Below, piece by piece: positions 8,572 to 17,601 of a stretch of DNA of 64,000 nucleotides. Within the stretch, counting starts at the first letter, position 1. Every line of letters begins with the position of its first letter. The notes beneath the pieces were generated by a model. The model saw only the letters and a program-made list of their open reading frames with translations. It did not search any database and was not told the origin of the DNA. Origin of the DNA: Trueperella bernardiae (GTDB lineage Bacteria; Actinomycetota; Actinomycetes; Actinomycetales; Actinomycetaceae); NCBI RefSeq assembly GCF_001469025.1, contig NZ_LNIZ01000002.1:124001-188000 (forward strand). The letters run 5' to 3'. Made by a program: the position numbers and the translations under genes.

Positions 8572-10728
8572 CTACTTCACATGAATTTCGGACACGATCA
8601 TTTGCGGTTCACCCGCGCTGTTGAGGGGCAGCTCGGTCATCCAGATGACGAATGACGTGCCGGTGAGCGGCTCGCTTAGCGTGAACGTGGTGCTGCCATC
8701 CGCGGGCCCTTCGGCGAGGACCTTGCCTGCCGAGGGTGCATCCTTAACGGTGTCGCGGATCTGAATATTCCCGCCGGTGTTGCCCACGGTGTCGATCGTG
8801 ACCTCGGCGACTGTGGCCTCCTGCTCGAGCTCTACATAGAGGCCAATACCGGACATAGTGTACATATCGGGCGAGCCGTACGTCCACGACTCCCACTCCG
8901 TCTCCGGGTTGCCATCCACGGCGAGCGGCACGATGCTCGGGTTGTCCAGCGTGGCCGGGTCTGTGCCGCGCAGCAGGCCGGCGTCGGGGCTGACCAGCTC
9001 GGCCGCGGCAATGGCGGGCGCCACGGTAGGGGTGGGGCTCGGCTCGGCGGTAGGTTCGGCCGTGGCCGAGGGCTCCTCCGTGGAGGGCACGTTCGTGTCC
9101 GGATCGACCAGCGTCACCGGGGCGACCGGCGCCGTCAGCGTCTTCAATCCCAACCAACCAAAGAAAACGATGCCGACCGCGAACAGCGGCAGCACCACCT
9201 TCGACACGTCGAACTTTTTCTCCCGCTCGCGCTCGTACTCGGTGAGTGCGGGCTTTGGCGTGGGCTTGGTAGCAGACTTTGCTAAGGGAGCGCCGGCGGG
9301 CTTCGGATCGGGTCTCGCGGCGGGCTCAGCCGCGCGCGCCGCCATGGCCGTGCGCGTGATGCGCTCCGGCTCGGTGACCTCACCCTCAAGCACGCTCACA
9401 CGCTTCGGGCCAGACTTCGCCTCGGGCACGACGCTCTCGGGCTCGCGGTCAACCTGCGACTTGTCGCCCTCGTCAACGACGTCGGCCTCCAGCTCGGCTG
9501 CCGACTCTTCCGCTGGCATGACGGCAGTCTGGGCCTCCTCGGGGGAGAAGGCCTCGGTGGCCGGGCCCTCGGGTTCATGGGAAAGGTCGGGCCACGCGAT
9601 TGGCGAGGAAAGCTTGGCATCCCCGTCCAGGCCGAGCGCGTCGTCGACCACCTGCGCCGCCTCGGCCTTCGTTTCGGCAGGCTGGTGCACGGGTTCGGGC
9701 TCTGCAGCCGCAGGCTCCTCGATGTCGGCCGCGGCGCCTTCTGCCCCAGCGTCTTCTGCCTCGTTCTCGATGTCGGCCGCGACTATCTCGATCGTGGCCG
9801 GCTCGCCCGCAAGTTCCTCCGCGGGCTCGTCCGCCGTCTCTACGGCGCCCACGCCCTCAGCGCCTACCTCTTCTTCGTGCGCATCAATCGCCTCGGGCTT
9901 GAGCGCCGGCCACTGCGGGCGCGTCTTCGGTGCCGTGACGGGCGGAATGCCGTCAGCCGCGGTGGCGGCGTCGTTGGCCTTCCCAGGCAAAGCCGCCACG
10001 TCGATCGCGTGCCAGGGCACGAGCGAGCGGGTGAGGTCGGCGGGCGAGGTGGCACCCTGGCCCTCGGACTCGCGCGTGAGCAGGGAGTCGAGCACGGGAG
10101 GCAGATCGAGCTGGCGGGCCTCATAGATGGCCGAGTCGTGCTCGGAGGGCTCGGGGAAGTCGTGGCCGAGCAGTAACGACGCGCACAGCACGCTCAGCCC
10201 TCGCGCCTCGTCGCGGTCGAGGTCGGCGCGGTCCTTCGACGTGTCAGCCCCGGCCAGCGCGCCGAAAACCCCCAACCCGTCCACGATCACGTCGCCCTCG
10301 GGCGTGAGGAAGATGGTCCTGCCCGTGCAATGCAGGTGGCGCACGCCGCGCCGGGCGGCGGTGGCGATCGCGCTCGCGGCCTCGCCAATAATGGAGGCCA
10401 CCTGCTCGGGTGGCAGCGGCGTGCCGATCAGATGCTGGGAGACGGGACTGCCCGGCGGGATCTCCGTGATGATCGCCAGGTCCTCCGAATCCACCTGCAC
10501 GATCGACACGAGGTGCGGGTCCCCCACGAGGGAGGCGCGGTGGGCGGCGTCGATCGTGGGTTGGGCGCGCGGGGAGTCGGGGTCAACGACGATGGCGCGC
10601 ACGTGCCGCGACAGCACCACGTCGAGCGCCACCCACACACTCGCCTGATCGCTCGGCTGATGCTCGTACGGGTACAGCAGATCGAACCGGTCGGCGATGC
10701 GCTGACCAGCCTGCGCGTATGTGTTCAC
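8572..10728 (-). CDS. Membrane pseudokinase with discoidin-like secreted domain (MurJ-locus protein)
   Basis: The 718-residue protein has three parts. Residues ~1-250 resemble a degenerate Ser/Thr kinase fold (RFDLLYPYEHQ, DVIVDGLGVFGAL) lacking the catalytic HRD and DFG residues. A ~280-residue Ala/Glu/Pro-rich linker follows, then one transmembrane segment (VVLPLFAVGIVFFGWLGL, about residue 540). Beyond it is a Pro/Thr linker and a C-terminal domain (DGNPETEWESWTY, GIGLYVELEQEATVAEVTI) resembling F5/8-type galactose-binding folds. In mycobacteria the pseudokinase and ectodomain are fused to the MurJ flippase at this locus. Here the flippase part is absent. A role in envelope control is inferred. 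Confidence 0.75.
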   Translation of the reverse strand: MNTYAQAGQRIADRFDLLYPYEHQPSDQASVWVALDVVLSRHVRAIVVDPDSPRAQPTIDAAHRASLVGDPHLVSIVQVDSEDLAIITEIPPGSPVSQHLIGTPLPPEQVASIIGEAASAIATAARRGVRHLHCTGRTIFLTPEGDVIVDGLGVFGALAGADTSKDRADLDRDEARGLSVLCASLLLGHDFPEPSEHDSAIYEARQLDLPPVLDSLLTRESEGQGATSPADLTRSLVPWHAIDVAALPGKANDAATAADGIPPVTAPKTRPQWPALKPEAIDAHEEEVGAEGVGAVETADEPAEELAGEPATIEIVAADIENEAEDAGAEGAAADIEEPAAAEPEPVHQPAETKAEAAQVVDDALGLDGDAKLSSPIAWPDLSHEPEGPATEAFSPEEAQTAVMPAEESAAELEADVVDEGDKSQVDREPESVVPEAKSGPKRVSVLEGEVTEPERITRTAMAARAAEPAARPDPKPAGAPLAKSATKPTPKPALTEYEREREKKFDVSKVVLPLFAVGIVFFGWLGLKTLTAPVAPVTLVDPDTNVPSTEEPSATAEPTAEPSPTPTVAPAIAAAELVSPDAGLLRGTDPATLDNPSIVPLAVDGNPETEWESWTYGSPDMYTMSGIGLYVELEQEATVAEVTIDTVGNTGGNIQIRDTVKDAPSAGKVLAEGPADGSTTFTLSEPLTGTSFVIWMTELPLNSAGEPQMIVSEIHVK

Positions 10729-10773
10729 GTCTCACTCCCTCGTCAATCTTTGCCAAAGTCTACCGCGACCGTG

Positions 10774-12732
10774 TCACGATCGCCTTGATGCCGCCACGAA
10801 ATCGTCCGGCTGCACGGGCTTGGAACGGCGGCCATCGCGCACTGACTTCACCAGGCCGATAAGGAACACGAGGCCCACGGCCCCGGCGATCACCACGGTG
10901 CCCACGTTCTCCCAGTCCGCCCGCACCCGCACGCGCAGCACGTCCTTAGCGCCGACCACCGTGCCGTCCGCGTTCGTCACCGTCACCTCCACGTCCAGGT
11001 TGCCCGAGCCGTGAGCCTCCACCGGCACCGAGACCGTGGTGGTCGACGACCCCGGCAGTGTCACCTCCACCGGCGACGGTGCGCGCAGGCGGATGTCCGG
11101 CACATCGAGGTGAACGGTTACGGTCACCGGCTGATGGAAGCCGTTCGTCACCTGCACGGGTAGTGCCGAACTTTCCGAGATGAGGTTGATCGTGGAGGTA
11201 GTGGAGACGTGGATCGTCTCGAGCTGGGCGGGCGTGGGCGCGATCGTGCGGATGAGGGCTTCGCGCCCGGACGGGTTGCCGCGCCACGACACGGAGGTCA
11301 GCTCCTGCGCCGCGGTGGTGGCGGCGGCCACCTTGGCATCGGCGTCGGGGAAGATCGCGGCCACGGCGCTGAAGGCGGCCAGTGCGTGGTCGATCGCGGT
11401 GACCTCCCCGCGCGTGAGCGCGCCGGAAGGTTCGGTGTCGGGCTCGGTGAGGACGCGCTCGGTGTCGTCCGGCTCGAGGCCAATGAGAGCTTTGACCGAC
11501 GACGCCGTCACCCAGCTTGCGTCCAGCACTGCGGCCACAGCCGCGCGGGCGGCGTCGCTCGCCCCCCGGGGCACGGCGAGGACGTAGGGGCGCGGATCGT
11601 TGGGGCGCTGGCGGTGGTGGACGGCGGAAAGGGCGACCGCGACCTGGCGGGTGTCGAGCGTGTCGAGGGCGACGTCGTCGCGGCCGATCACCTGCAACTC
11701 GCCGGAAAGCACGTCGGAAGCGAGGGAATTGGTGACCAGCAGCGGCTCACCCTGGAAGGTGGTGACGGCCGAGGGGGTGTAGGTGAGCGTGTCGGCGGGC
11801 GCGTAGTCGGCGTCGGGGACAAGGACGGTCATGCCCAGGTCGTGGGCGAAGGCGATGTCGTTGGCGGTGGGAGACGAGGCGGGCAGGAACACGGTGTTCG
11901 TGGCGAGCTCGCGCGCTTGCTGCTCGCGGTCGAGGGCGGACAGCGCGGAGATGTCCGCGTCATAGGCCGGCAGGGCGAGGAGGGTGGCGCGGTCCGTGCT
12001 TACCGGCAGCTCCCGGTCCACGGCCAGCGTGACGCCCGCGATGTCCCAGGCATCCACCTGCTTCGTGACGTCGGGGAGGAGGGCGTCGGTGTCGGAATCG
12101 GTGGCGGGGGCGTCAAGGAGCAGGTTGATCGGCTCGGAGCTGATCGCCGAGACGGGCACCACCGCTGTGGCCGGGAACGGGGTGAGCTCGGCGGAGGAGG
12201 CCACCACAATCATCGTGCGGTCAAAGCCGACCGGGCCGTCGTCGGTGGACAGCTCGATCTCAATGCCGCGCGGGCCCCACGTGAACTCGCCGGTGGGCCA
12301 GGGCAGCTCGGTGTCGGGAAAGCTGAGACGCAGCGTGATGGTCTGGCCGGGGGCGACGCTGCGGGAGATATCGGTGCGGGCGACGTCCCAAGAAGGGGTG
12401 ACGTCGGCCATCCAGCGATGCACCGAGAACTCGGAGACCGCGGTGGTGGCCTGCGCGCGCAGGTCGGCAGAGGTCAGGGTGAGCGGGGCGGTGCCCGTGT
12501 TCGTCACGTCCACCGACACCACCAGGTCCTGGCCCGCCTCCAGGACGGCGGGGGCGTCGGAGATGGTGACGGCGGGCTGCGCGGAGTCGGCTTCGGCGCT
12601 CGCGGTCTCGGAGCTGGTGCCCTGGGCGCCGGGCCGGGCGTCCGTCGTCGCGAAGGCGGGCCCGGAGGCAGACAGCGCACCGGGTATACCCACCACGAGC
12701 GCGGCGACCAGCGCCGCCACTAGGCGTTTCAT
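10774..12732 (-). CDS. DUF6049 family secreted/membrane-anchored protein
   Basis: This 652-residue protein begins with a signal peptide (MKRLVAALVAALVVGIPGALSA). It carries a long extracytoplasmic part with Ig-like strands (VSVDVTNTGTAPLTLTSADL) and ends in one transmembrane helix (VVIAGAVGLVFLIGLV) with a basic tail. It matches the position and architecture of the Rv3909-like protein between the NUDIX gene and murJ in Actinobacteria; function unknown but envelope-associated by context. I start at ATG 12732, which overlaps the NUDIX stop by 4 nt (ATGA) and is followed at once by the signal peptide. Open frame continues upstream but lacks family features. Confidence 0.82.
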   Translation of the reverse strand: MKRLVAALVAALVVGIPGALSASGPAFATTDARPGAQGTSSETASAEADSAQPAVTISDAPAVLEAGQDLVVSVDVTNTGTAPLTLTSADLRAQATTAVSEFSVHRWMADVTPSWDVARTDISRSVAPGQTITLRLSFPDTELPWPTGEFTWGPRGIEIELSTDDGPVGFDRTMIVVASSAELTPFPATAVVPVSAISSEPINLLLDAPATDSDTDALLPDVTKQVDAWDIAGVTLAVDRELPVSTDRATLLALPAYDADISALSALDREQQARELATNTVFLPASSPTANDIAFAHDLGMTVLVPDADYAPADTLTYTPSAVTTFQGEPLLVTNSLASDVLSGELQVIGRDDVALDTLDTRQVAVALSAVHHRQRPNDPRPYVLAVPRGASDAARAAVAAVLDASWVTASSVKALIGLEPDDTERVLTEPDTEPSGALTRGEVTAIDHALAAFSAVAAIFPDADAKVAAATTAAQELTSVSWRGNPSGREALIRTIAPTPAQLETIHVSTTSTINLISESSALPVQVTNGFHQPVTVTVHLDVPDIRLRAPSPVEVTLPGSSTTTVSVPVEAHGSGNLDVEVTVTNADGTVVGAKDVLRVRVRADWENVGTVVIAGAVGLVFLIGLVKSVRDGRRSKPVQPDDFVAASRRS

Positions 12733-13247
12733 TCGCGGCCCCCGTACAGGATCGCGCGGGCCATGCCCACAATGCGGCGTTCGTTGGGGTAGACCAGGCG
12801 GGTGGCGACCTTGTCGATGCGCACCCACTCCACGTCCTCAGCCTCCTGGTCCGGGTCGTTATCCACGGTCAGCTCGCCGGAGAGCGCCTCGAGGAGGAAG
12901 TGGTGGACGACCTTGTGCACGCGCTTGTCAGTGGAGGAAAACCAGTAGTCGATGGAGGCCAGGTGCATGAGGGCGCGGCCGAAGATACCGGTTTCCTCGC
13001 TGACCTCGCGCACGGCCGCCTGCTCGGGCGTCTCGTCGCCCTCGAGGTGGCCCTTCGGCAGGCACCACTCGAGGCGCCCGCCGCGATTACGCCGGGCGAT
13101 GACGGCAACGTAGGCCTGGCCGCCTTTGACCGAGACGATGACGCCGCCCGCGGACGTCTCGTTGACGACCGGCAGGTTGTGGATACGAACCACTGGTCGT
13201 CTGCGGCGCGACCCCCTGGGAGGAGGGGCCGGGAATCTTCTTGACAT
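12729..13247 (-). CDS. NUDIX hydrolase
   Basis: The Nudix box is intact: GHLEGDETPEQAAVREVSEETG fits Gx5Ex7REUxEExGU, binding Mg for hydrolysis of a nucleoside diphosphate linked to another moiety. The substrate is unknown. The protein is 172 residues if translation starts at Met 13247 (MSRRFPAPPPRG); a GTG at 13289 in the same frame is an alternative, and neither has a strong ribosome-binding site. It is the first gene of the minus-strand block and is divergent from pcnA with about 70 bp between them. This pairing is conserved in Actinobacteria. Confidence 0.88.
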   Translation of the reverse strand: MSRRFPAPPPRGSRRRRPVVRIHNLPVVNETSAGGVIVSVKGGQAYVAVIARRNRGGRLEWCLPKGHLEGDETPEQAAVREVSEETGIFGRALMHLASIDYWFSSTDKRVHKVVHHFLLEALSGELTVDNDPDQEAEDVEWVRIDKVATRLVYPNERRIVGMARAILYGGRE

Positions 13248-13317
13248 CTTATTTCTACTGTAGTGATCTAGGTCGAGGAAAGTGCTCACGCACCCGGTTT
13301 TCTGGCACTCTTAAGGA

Positions 13318-14805
13318 GTGACTGAACGCGATACCACTTCCTTGACGACGACGGACGCCGGCACGAACCAGCGCGCCCGGCTTCTCGTGCAGGGACACCG
13401 ATCCCTGTCCGATCTGCCTGAGGCAATTCTTGAACTAGGATCTATTTTCGCACGTTCCGGGCACGAATTGGCCCTCGTTGGCGGGCCAGTTCGAGATGCC
13501 TTCCTGGGCCGCGCTATTCACGACTTTGATTTGACGACGTCGGCGCGTCCCGATGAGACGATGGCCCTGCTCGGCGAGTGGGGCGACAAGGTGTGGGACA
13601 TCGGCAAGGACTTCGGCACGATCGGCGCGGCGCGCTCCGGGCTGGTCGTGGAGGTCACCACCTACCGCACCGAAACCTACGATCCGGCCTCCCGCAAGCC
13701 CGAGGTGGACTACGGCGACACGCTGGAGGGCGACCTCACGCGGCGCGACTTCACGGTCAACGCAATGGCGGTGCGCCTGCCCGAGCTGGCGCTCGTGGAC
13801 CCGTGCGGCGGCCTGGATGATTTGATCGACGGCGTGCTCGAAACCCCGGCCCCGGCCCGGCAGTCCTTCGACGACGACCCGCTACGCATCATGCGCGCCT
13901 GCCGTTTCGCCTCCCAGCTGGACTTCGACGTATCCGAGGAGGTCATGGGCGCGATGGCTGACATGGCCGCCCGCCTGGAGATCGTCTCCGCTGAGCGCGT
14001 GCAGGCCGAACTCGAGCGCCTCATGATCGGCGCCAACCCGCGCAAGGGCCTGGAACTCATGGTGGAGACGGGCGTGTGCGACGTCGTGCTCCCCGAATTC
14101 TCCGCGCTCCGCGAGACCGTGGACGAGCACGGGCGCCACAAGGACGTCTACGAGCACACCCTCACCGTGCTCGATCGCGCGATCGCGCTTGAGACCGACG
14201 ACGACGGCCCCGTCCCCGCCCCCGACTTCGTGTTGCGCTTCGCCGCGATCATGCACGACGTCGGCAAACCCGCCACCCGCCGATTCGAGCCCGGCGGCGC
14301 GGTGTCCTTCCACGCCCACGACATCGTGGGGGCGAAGATGACCCGCAAGCGCATGAATCACCTGCGCTTCCCCAAGGTGGTGACGAAGGACGTCTCCGCC
14401 CTGGTCGCCCTTCACCTGCGCTTCCACGGGTACGGCGAGCAGAAGTGGACGGACGCCGCCGTGCGTCGTTACGTCACCGACGCCGGCCCGCTACTCGAGC
14501 GCCTCAACCGGCTCACCCGCGCCGACTGCACTACCCGCAACCGGCGCAAGGCCGCGTGGCTGTCCGCCGGGATGGATGACCTCGAGGCGCGCATCGTTGA
14601 GCTGAAGAAGCAAGAGGAGATCGACGCGATCCGCCCCGACCTCGACGGCCAGCAGATCATGGACCTGCTCGGCCTCAAGCCCGGCCGCGAGGTCGGCCAG
14701 GCGCGCTCTTACCTCCTGGCCCTGCGCATGGAGGAGGGGCCGCTCGGGCAGGAGGAGGCCACGCGCCGTTTGCTGGCCTGGTGGGCCGAGCGGGGCGAGG
14801 AGTAG
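13318..14805 (+). CDS. pcnA: CCA tRNA nucleotidyltransferase / poly(A) polymerase family
   Basis: The 495-residue enzyme adds or repairs the 3'-CCA end of tRNA. The nucleotidyltransferase domain shows ALVGGPVRDAFLG and HDFDLTTSARPDE, with the two metal-binding Asp in DFD. RRDFTVNAMAV and the RFASQLDFDV neck follow. A C-terminal HD domain is seen at AAIMHDVGKPATRR, as usual in actinobacterial members. The start at GTG 13318 overlaps the only Shine-Dalgarno-like AAGGAG (13313-13318), so this mRNA may be leaderless. The gene overlaps the next start by one base. Confidence 0.93.
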   Translation: MTERDTTSLTTTDAGTNQRARLLVQGHRSLSDLPEAILELGSIFARSGHELALVGGPVRDAFLGRAIHDFDLTTSARPDETMALLGEWGDKVWDIGKDFGTIGAARSGLVVEVTTYRTETYDPASRKPEVDYGDTLEGDLTRRDFTVNAMAVRLPELALVDPCGGLDDLIDGVLETPAPARQSFDDDPLRIMRACRFASQLDFDVSEEVMGAMADMAARLEIVSAERVQAELERLMIGANPRKGLELMVETGVCDVVLPEFSALRETVDEHGRHKDVYEHTLTVLDRAIALETDDDGPVPAPDFVLRFAAIMHDVGKPATRRFEPGGAVSFHAHDIVGAKMTRKRMNHLRFPKVVTKDVSALVALHLRFHGYGEQKWTDAAVRRYVTDAGPLLERLNRLTRADCTTRNRRKAAWLSAGMDDLEARIVELKKQEEIDAIRPDLDGQQIMDLLGLKPGREVGQARSYLLALRMEEGPLGQEEATRRLLAWWAERGEE

Positions 14806-16211
14806 TGGCTGGCCCGAGCCGAGAGAAAAGCGCGGGCCGGGACGCCGGCGTCGTGGGCGAGGAGCTCGAAGCGCTCGGTGAGGCGCGCGGGAAGCCGGCC
14901 GAAGAGCTGGGCGGCGAGAAGCCGGGGATGCTCGAGCAACTGCGCCAGTGCGCGCAATATCCGAAGTACCGCAAGCTGCTGGTGATCCGGATCGTGTCGC
15001 AGACCGGCGACGGGGTGTTCCAGGTCGGGCTCGCCACGCTGTTCTTCTTTAATCCGCAAAACGCGACGACAGCGGCCGGGGTGGCCGCGGCCTTCGCGGT
15101 GCTACTCCTGCCGTTCACGGTGGTCGGGCCGTTCGCCGGCACGTTGCTGGACCGGTGGAGCCGGCGCCAGGTGTTGTTCGGCGCGAATCTCATCCGGATG
15201 GCGCTCGCGGTGGTGTTGGCCGCGCTTATCTTCGCGGCCCCGACGCACTGGCTGGTCTACGTGCTGGCGCTGGTGACATTGGGGGTCAACCGCTTCTTGC
15301 TGTCGGGGCTGTCGGCCGGACAGCCGCATACGCTGCCGAAGCACCTGCTGGTGATGGCGAACTCCATCACGCCCACGCTAGGTTCGGTGGCGGCGGCGCT
15401 CGGCTCGGGCCTGGGACTGCTGCTCAGCCTCGTTTCGGCCGAGTCGATGCGCAACGCGATGGCGCTCATGATGGCCGCGGTCATCTTCGCAATGGCCGCG
15501 ATACTCGCGCTGCGGCTCGGCCGCGACGAACTCGGCCCCGAGGCCCGCCCGACCACCACGCTCGGGACGGACCTGGCCGGCGTCGTGCGGCGGATGTGGG
15601 ACGGGGTCGTGTACCTCACCCGCCGCGGCACGCCCATGTACGGGCTGACCGTCATGGCCACCCACCGCTTCCTCTACGGAGTCAACTTCATCGCGCTGCT
15701 CCTCATCTCGCGCAACCTGCTGGCCGATCCGCACGACGCCGGCGCCGGGCTCGCGATGTTCGCTCTGGTGGCGGGGGTGTCGATGGTGGGCAACGGGCTG
15801 GCGATCGTGGCAACGCCCACCGTGTATCAGTGGATCTCGCCGGCGGCGTGGATCGTGGTGTGCCTGGGGATCTCGGCAGTGTCGCAGACGCTGCTGGTGG
15901 CCACATACAAGATGCCGCTGCTGTACGTGTCGGCGGTGCTGCTGGGGCTAGGCGTGCAGGGGGCCAAGATCGCGGTGGACACGATCGTGCAGGCCGACAC
16001 CGCAGATTCTTTCCGCGGGCGGGCCTTCTCCCTCTACGACATGATGTACAACGCCGCGTTCGTGGGCGCGGCCGGGCTGGCCGCCGTCGCGCTACCGGAC
16101 ACCGGCTGGGAGCCCTCCGTGTTTGCGGTGCTCACCGTGGTCTACATCCTGCTCGCCGGCTGGTACTGGTACATGGTCAGCCGGATCGGCAACGCCCCGC
16201 GCGAGGCGTAG
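14805..16211 (+). CDS. MFS transporter
   Basis: This 468-residue hydrophobic protein has about 12 predicted membrane spans, starting at residue ~60 (LLVIRIVSQTGDGVFQVGLATLFFF). The loop-2/3 motif region GTLLDRWSRRQVLF fits the MFS signature G-x-L-x-D-R-x-x-R-R. Substrate is unknown; drug or metabolite export is usual for this branch. GTG 14805 is chosen because GAGGAG lies just upstream and it overlaps the pcnA stop by one base, indicating translational coupling. The first ~45 residues are charged and look cytoplasmic. Confidence 0.82.
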   Translation: MAGPSREKSAGRDAGVVGEELEALGEARGKPAEELGGEKPGMLEQLRQCAQYPKYRKLLVIRIVSQTGDGVFQVGLATLFFFNPQNATTAAGVAAAFAVLLLPFTVVGPFAGTLLDRWSRRQVLFGANLIRMALAVVLAALIFAAPTHWLVYVLALVTLGVNRFLLSGLSAGQPHTLPKHLLVMANSITPTLGSVAAALGSGLGLLLSLVSAESMRNAMALMMAAVIFAMAAILALRLGRDELGPEARPTTTLGTDLAGVVRRMWDGVVYLTRRGTPMYGLTVMATHRFLYGVNFIALLLISRNLLADPHDAGAGLAMFALVAGVSMVGNGLAIVATPTVYQWISPAAWIVVCLGISAVSQTLLVATYKMPLLYVSAVLLGLGVQGAKIAVDTIVQADTADSFRGRAFSLYDMMYNAAFVGAAGLAAVALPDTGWEPSVFAVLTVVYILLAGWYWYMVSRIGNAPREA

Positions 16212-16238
16212 GCGGCGGTTGGCCGGGCGGCCTGACAC

Positions 16239-16301
16239 AACTCGTGAACCTGAGGCATACCAGGCCCCTATAGCGATCGGTAGCCGGTATATTCACGACT
16301 T
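16239..16301 (+). repeat. 63-bp inverted-repeat element, copy 1
   Basis: The element runs from AACTCGTGAA to TTCACGACTT. It is one of three copies in the window, all exactly 63 bp; the others start at 50196 (opposite orientation) and 53642. The most conserved core is GTAGCCGGTAT near the right end. The outer 10 bp form imperfect inverted repeats. It lies in the gap between the MFS gene and the AI-2E permease gene. No coding potential is seen. Confidence 0.85.
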
Positions 16302-16401
16302 CTGCCAGGCGCAGTGCTGGGCACTGGGCGCGAGGGGCGTGAGGGGTGTCGTGATGGGGACCTTCCCCGCGAGTGTCGGAGGAAGGTGAGATGATGAAGT
16401 C

Positions 16402-17592
16402 ATGACGAACGAAGACCTTCCCCGCGAGCTCCCCGAGGAGGAGCCGCCGGCGCCGCCGGTGCAGATTGAGGACCGCGAAACGAGCGGCCTCATGATTCTC
16501 GTGGTGCTCGCGCTCATGACAGTGCTGGGGATCGGCCTCAACGCCATCTCCTCGGTGTTCACGCCGATCTTCCTGGCGCTCACGCTCGTGCTGGCCGTGC
16601 GCCCGATCGGGCAGAAGATGATCAAGCACGGCCTGCCGTCGTGGCTGGCGGCCACCGTGGTCATCACGGTGCTCGCGCTCATCGTGTTCGGGATGCTCGG
16701 GGTCACGATCCTGCTGCTCACGCCCGTGCCGCAGACGCTGATGAACTACTCCATCAACTTCGAGAACACGATGGACCAGGCCACTGAACTGCTCACCCGG
16801 CTGGGGTTTGAGAACGTGGAGCTGTCAAACTTCTTCGACCAGATCAACTTCAACTCGGTGGTCAGCCTGGCGTGGGAGCTGGTGGACAAAATGTCGTCGG
16901 TGGGCGGGCTCATCGCGATCGTGGGAGTCGCTGCGTTCTTCATTACCATCGACACCACGATCACCTCCGGGCGTGTGGCCATCATCAACAAGCGCCACGC
17001 CAACATCGGCCGGGCCATGTCCGACTTCGAGCGGCGCGTGCGCTCCTACTGGGTGGTCTCCACCCTGTTCGGCCTGATCGTGGCGGTGATCGACGGCTTC
17101 GCCCTCCAGGTGATGGGCGTGCCGCTGGCGTGGACATGGGCGTACTGGGCGTTCGTCACCAACTACATTCCCAACATCGGCTTCGTTATCGGCGTCATCC
17201 CGCCCATGCTCATGGCGCAACTCGACCAGGGCTGGCAGGCGATGGTGTGGGTGCTCGTGTTGTACTCGATCATCAACGTGGCGATCCAGACCTTCATCCA
17301 GCCCAAGTTCACGGGTGACGTGGTGGGGCTTTCGCCCACGGTCACCTTCATCTCGCTGGCGTTGTGGACCGTGGTGGTGGGCATCCTCGGCTCGATCCTT
17401 GCGGTGCCGCTCACATTGTTCTTTAAGGCTCTGCTAGTAGACTCCGATCCACGCGCCCGCTGGCTCGATGCCTACCTCATCTCCGAGCAACACATCGTGC
17501 GAAAAGACAGGCAGGGAGCGTACGCCGTCCCCACTCCCAAGGAGCGGCGGCGGAAAATGAAACGTTCGCGGCCCACGCGCGCGAAGAACTGA
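16402..17592 (+). CDS. AI-2E family transporter (PerM/TqsA-like permease)
   Basis: The 396-residue membrane protein has a paired N-terminal hairpin of spans (LMILVVLALMTVLGIGLNAIS, FTPIFLALTLVLAVRPI), a central amphipathic region, and a C-terminal group including WTWAYWAFVTNYIPNIGFVIGVIPPMLMA. The latter is the signature P-N-I-G-x-x-I-G-x-I-P-P of the AI-2E transporter family. Members export quorum signals, Na+ or unknown solutes, so a specific substrate is not assigned. The C-terminus is strongly basic (KERRRKMKRSRPTRAKN). ATG 16402 follows GGAGGAAGGTGAG at a longer-than-usual spacing. The gene lies 9 bp before the PBP gene. Confidence 0.85.
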   Translation: MTNEDLPRELPEEEPPAPPVQIEDRETSGLMILVVLALMTVLGIGLNAISSVFTPIFLALTLVLAVRPIGQKMIKHGLPSWLAATVVITVLALIVFGMLGVTILLLTPVPQTLMNYSINFENTMDQATELLTRLGFENVELSNFFDQINFNSVVSLAWELVDKMSSVGGLIAIVGVAAFFITIDTTITSGRVAIINKRHANIGRAMSDFERRVRSYWVVSTLFGLIVAVIDGFALQVMGVPLAWTWAYWAFVTNYIPNIGFVIGVIPPMLMAQLDQGWQAMVWVLVLYSIINVAIQTFIQPKFTGDVVGLSPTVTFISLALWTVVVGILGSILAVPLTLFFKALLVDSDPRARWLDAYLISEQHIVRKDRQGAYAVPTPKERRRKMKRSRPTRAKN

Positions 17593-17601
17593 GAGGCAGC
17601 G

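Noticed and set aside
8858-10126. A 422-codon plus-strand open frame opposite the pseudokinase gene
   Set aside because: It is a Ser/Ala/Gly low-complexity shadow of the minus-strand linker-rich protein.
11209-12723. A 504-codon plus-strand open frame opposite the DUF6049 gene
   Set aside because: It is Gly/Arg/Val-rich antisense translation of a well-supported gene, typical of high-GC codon bias.
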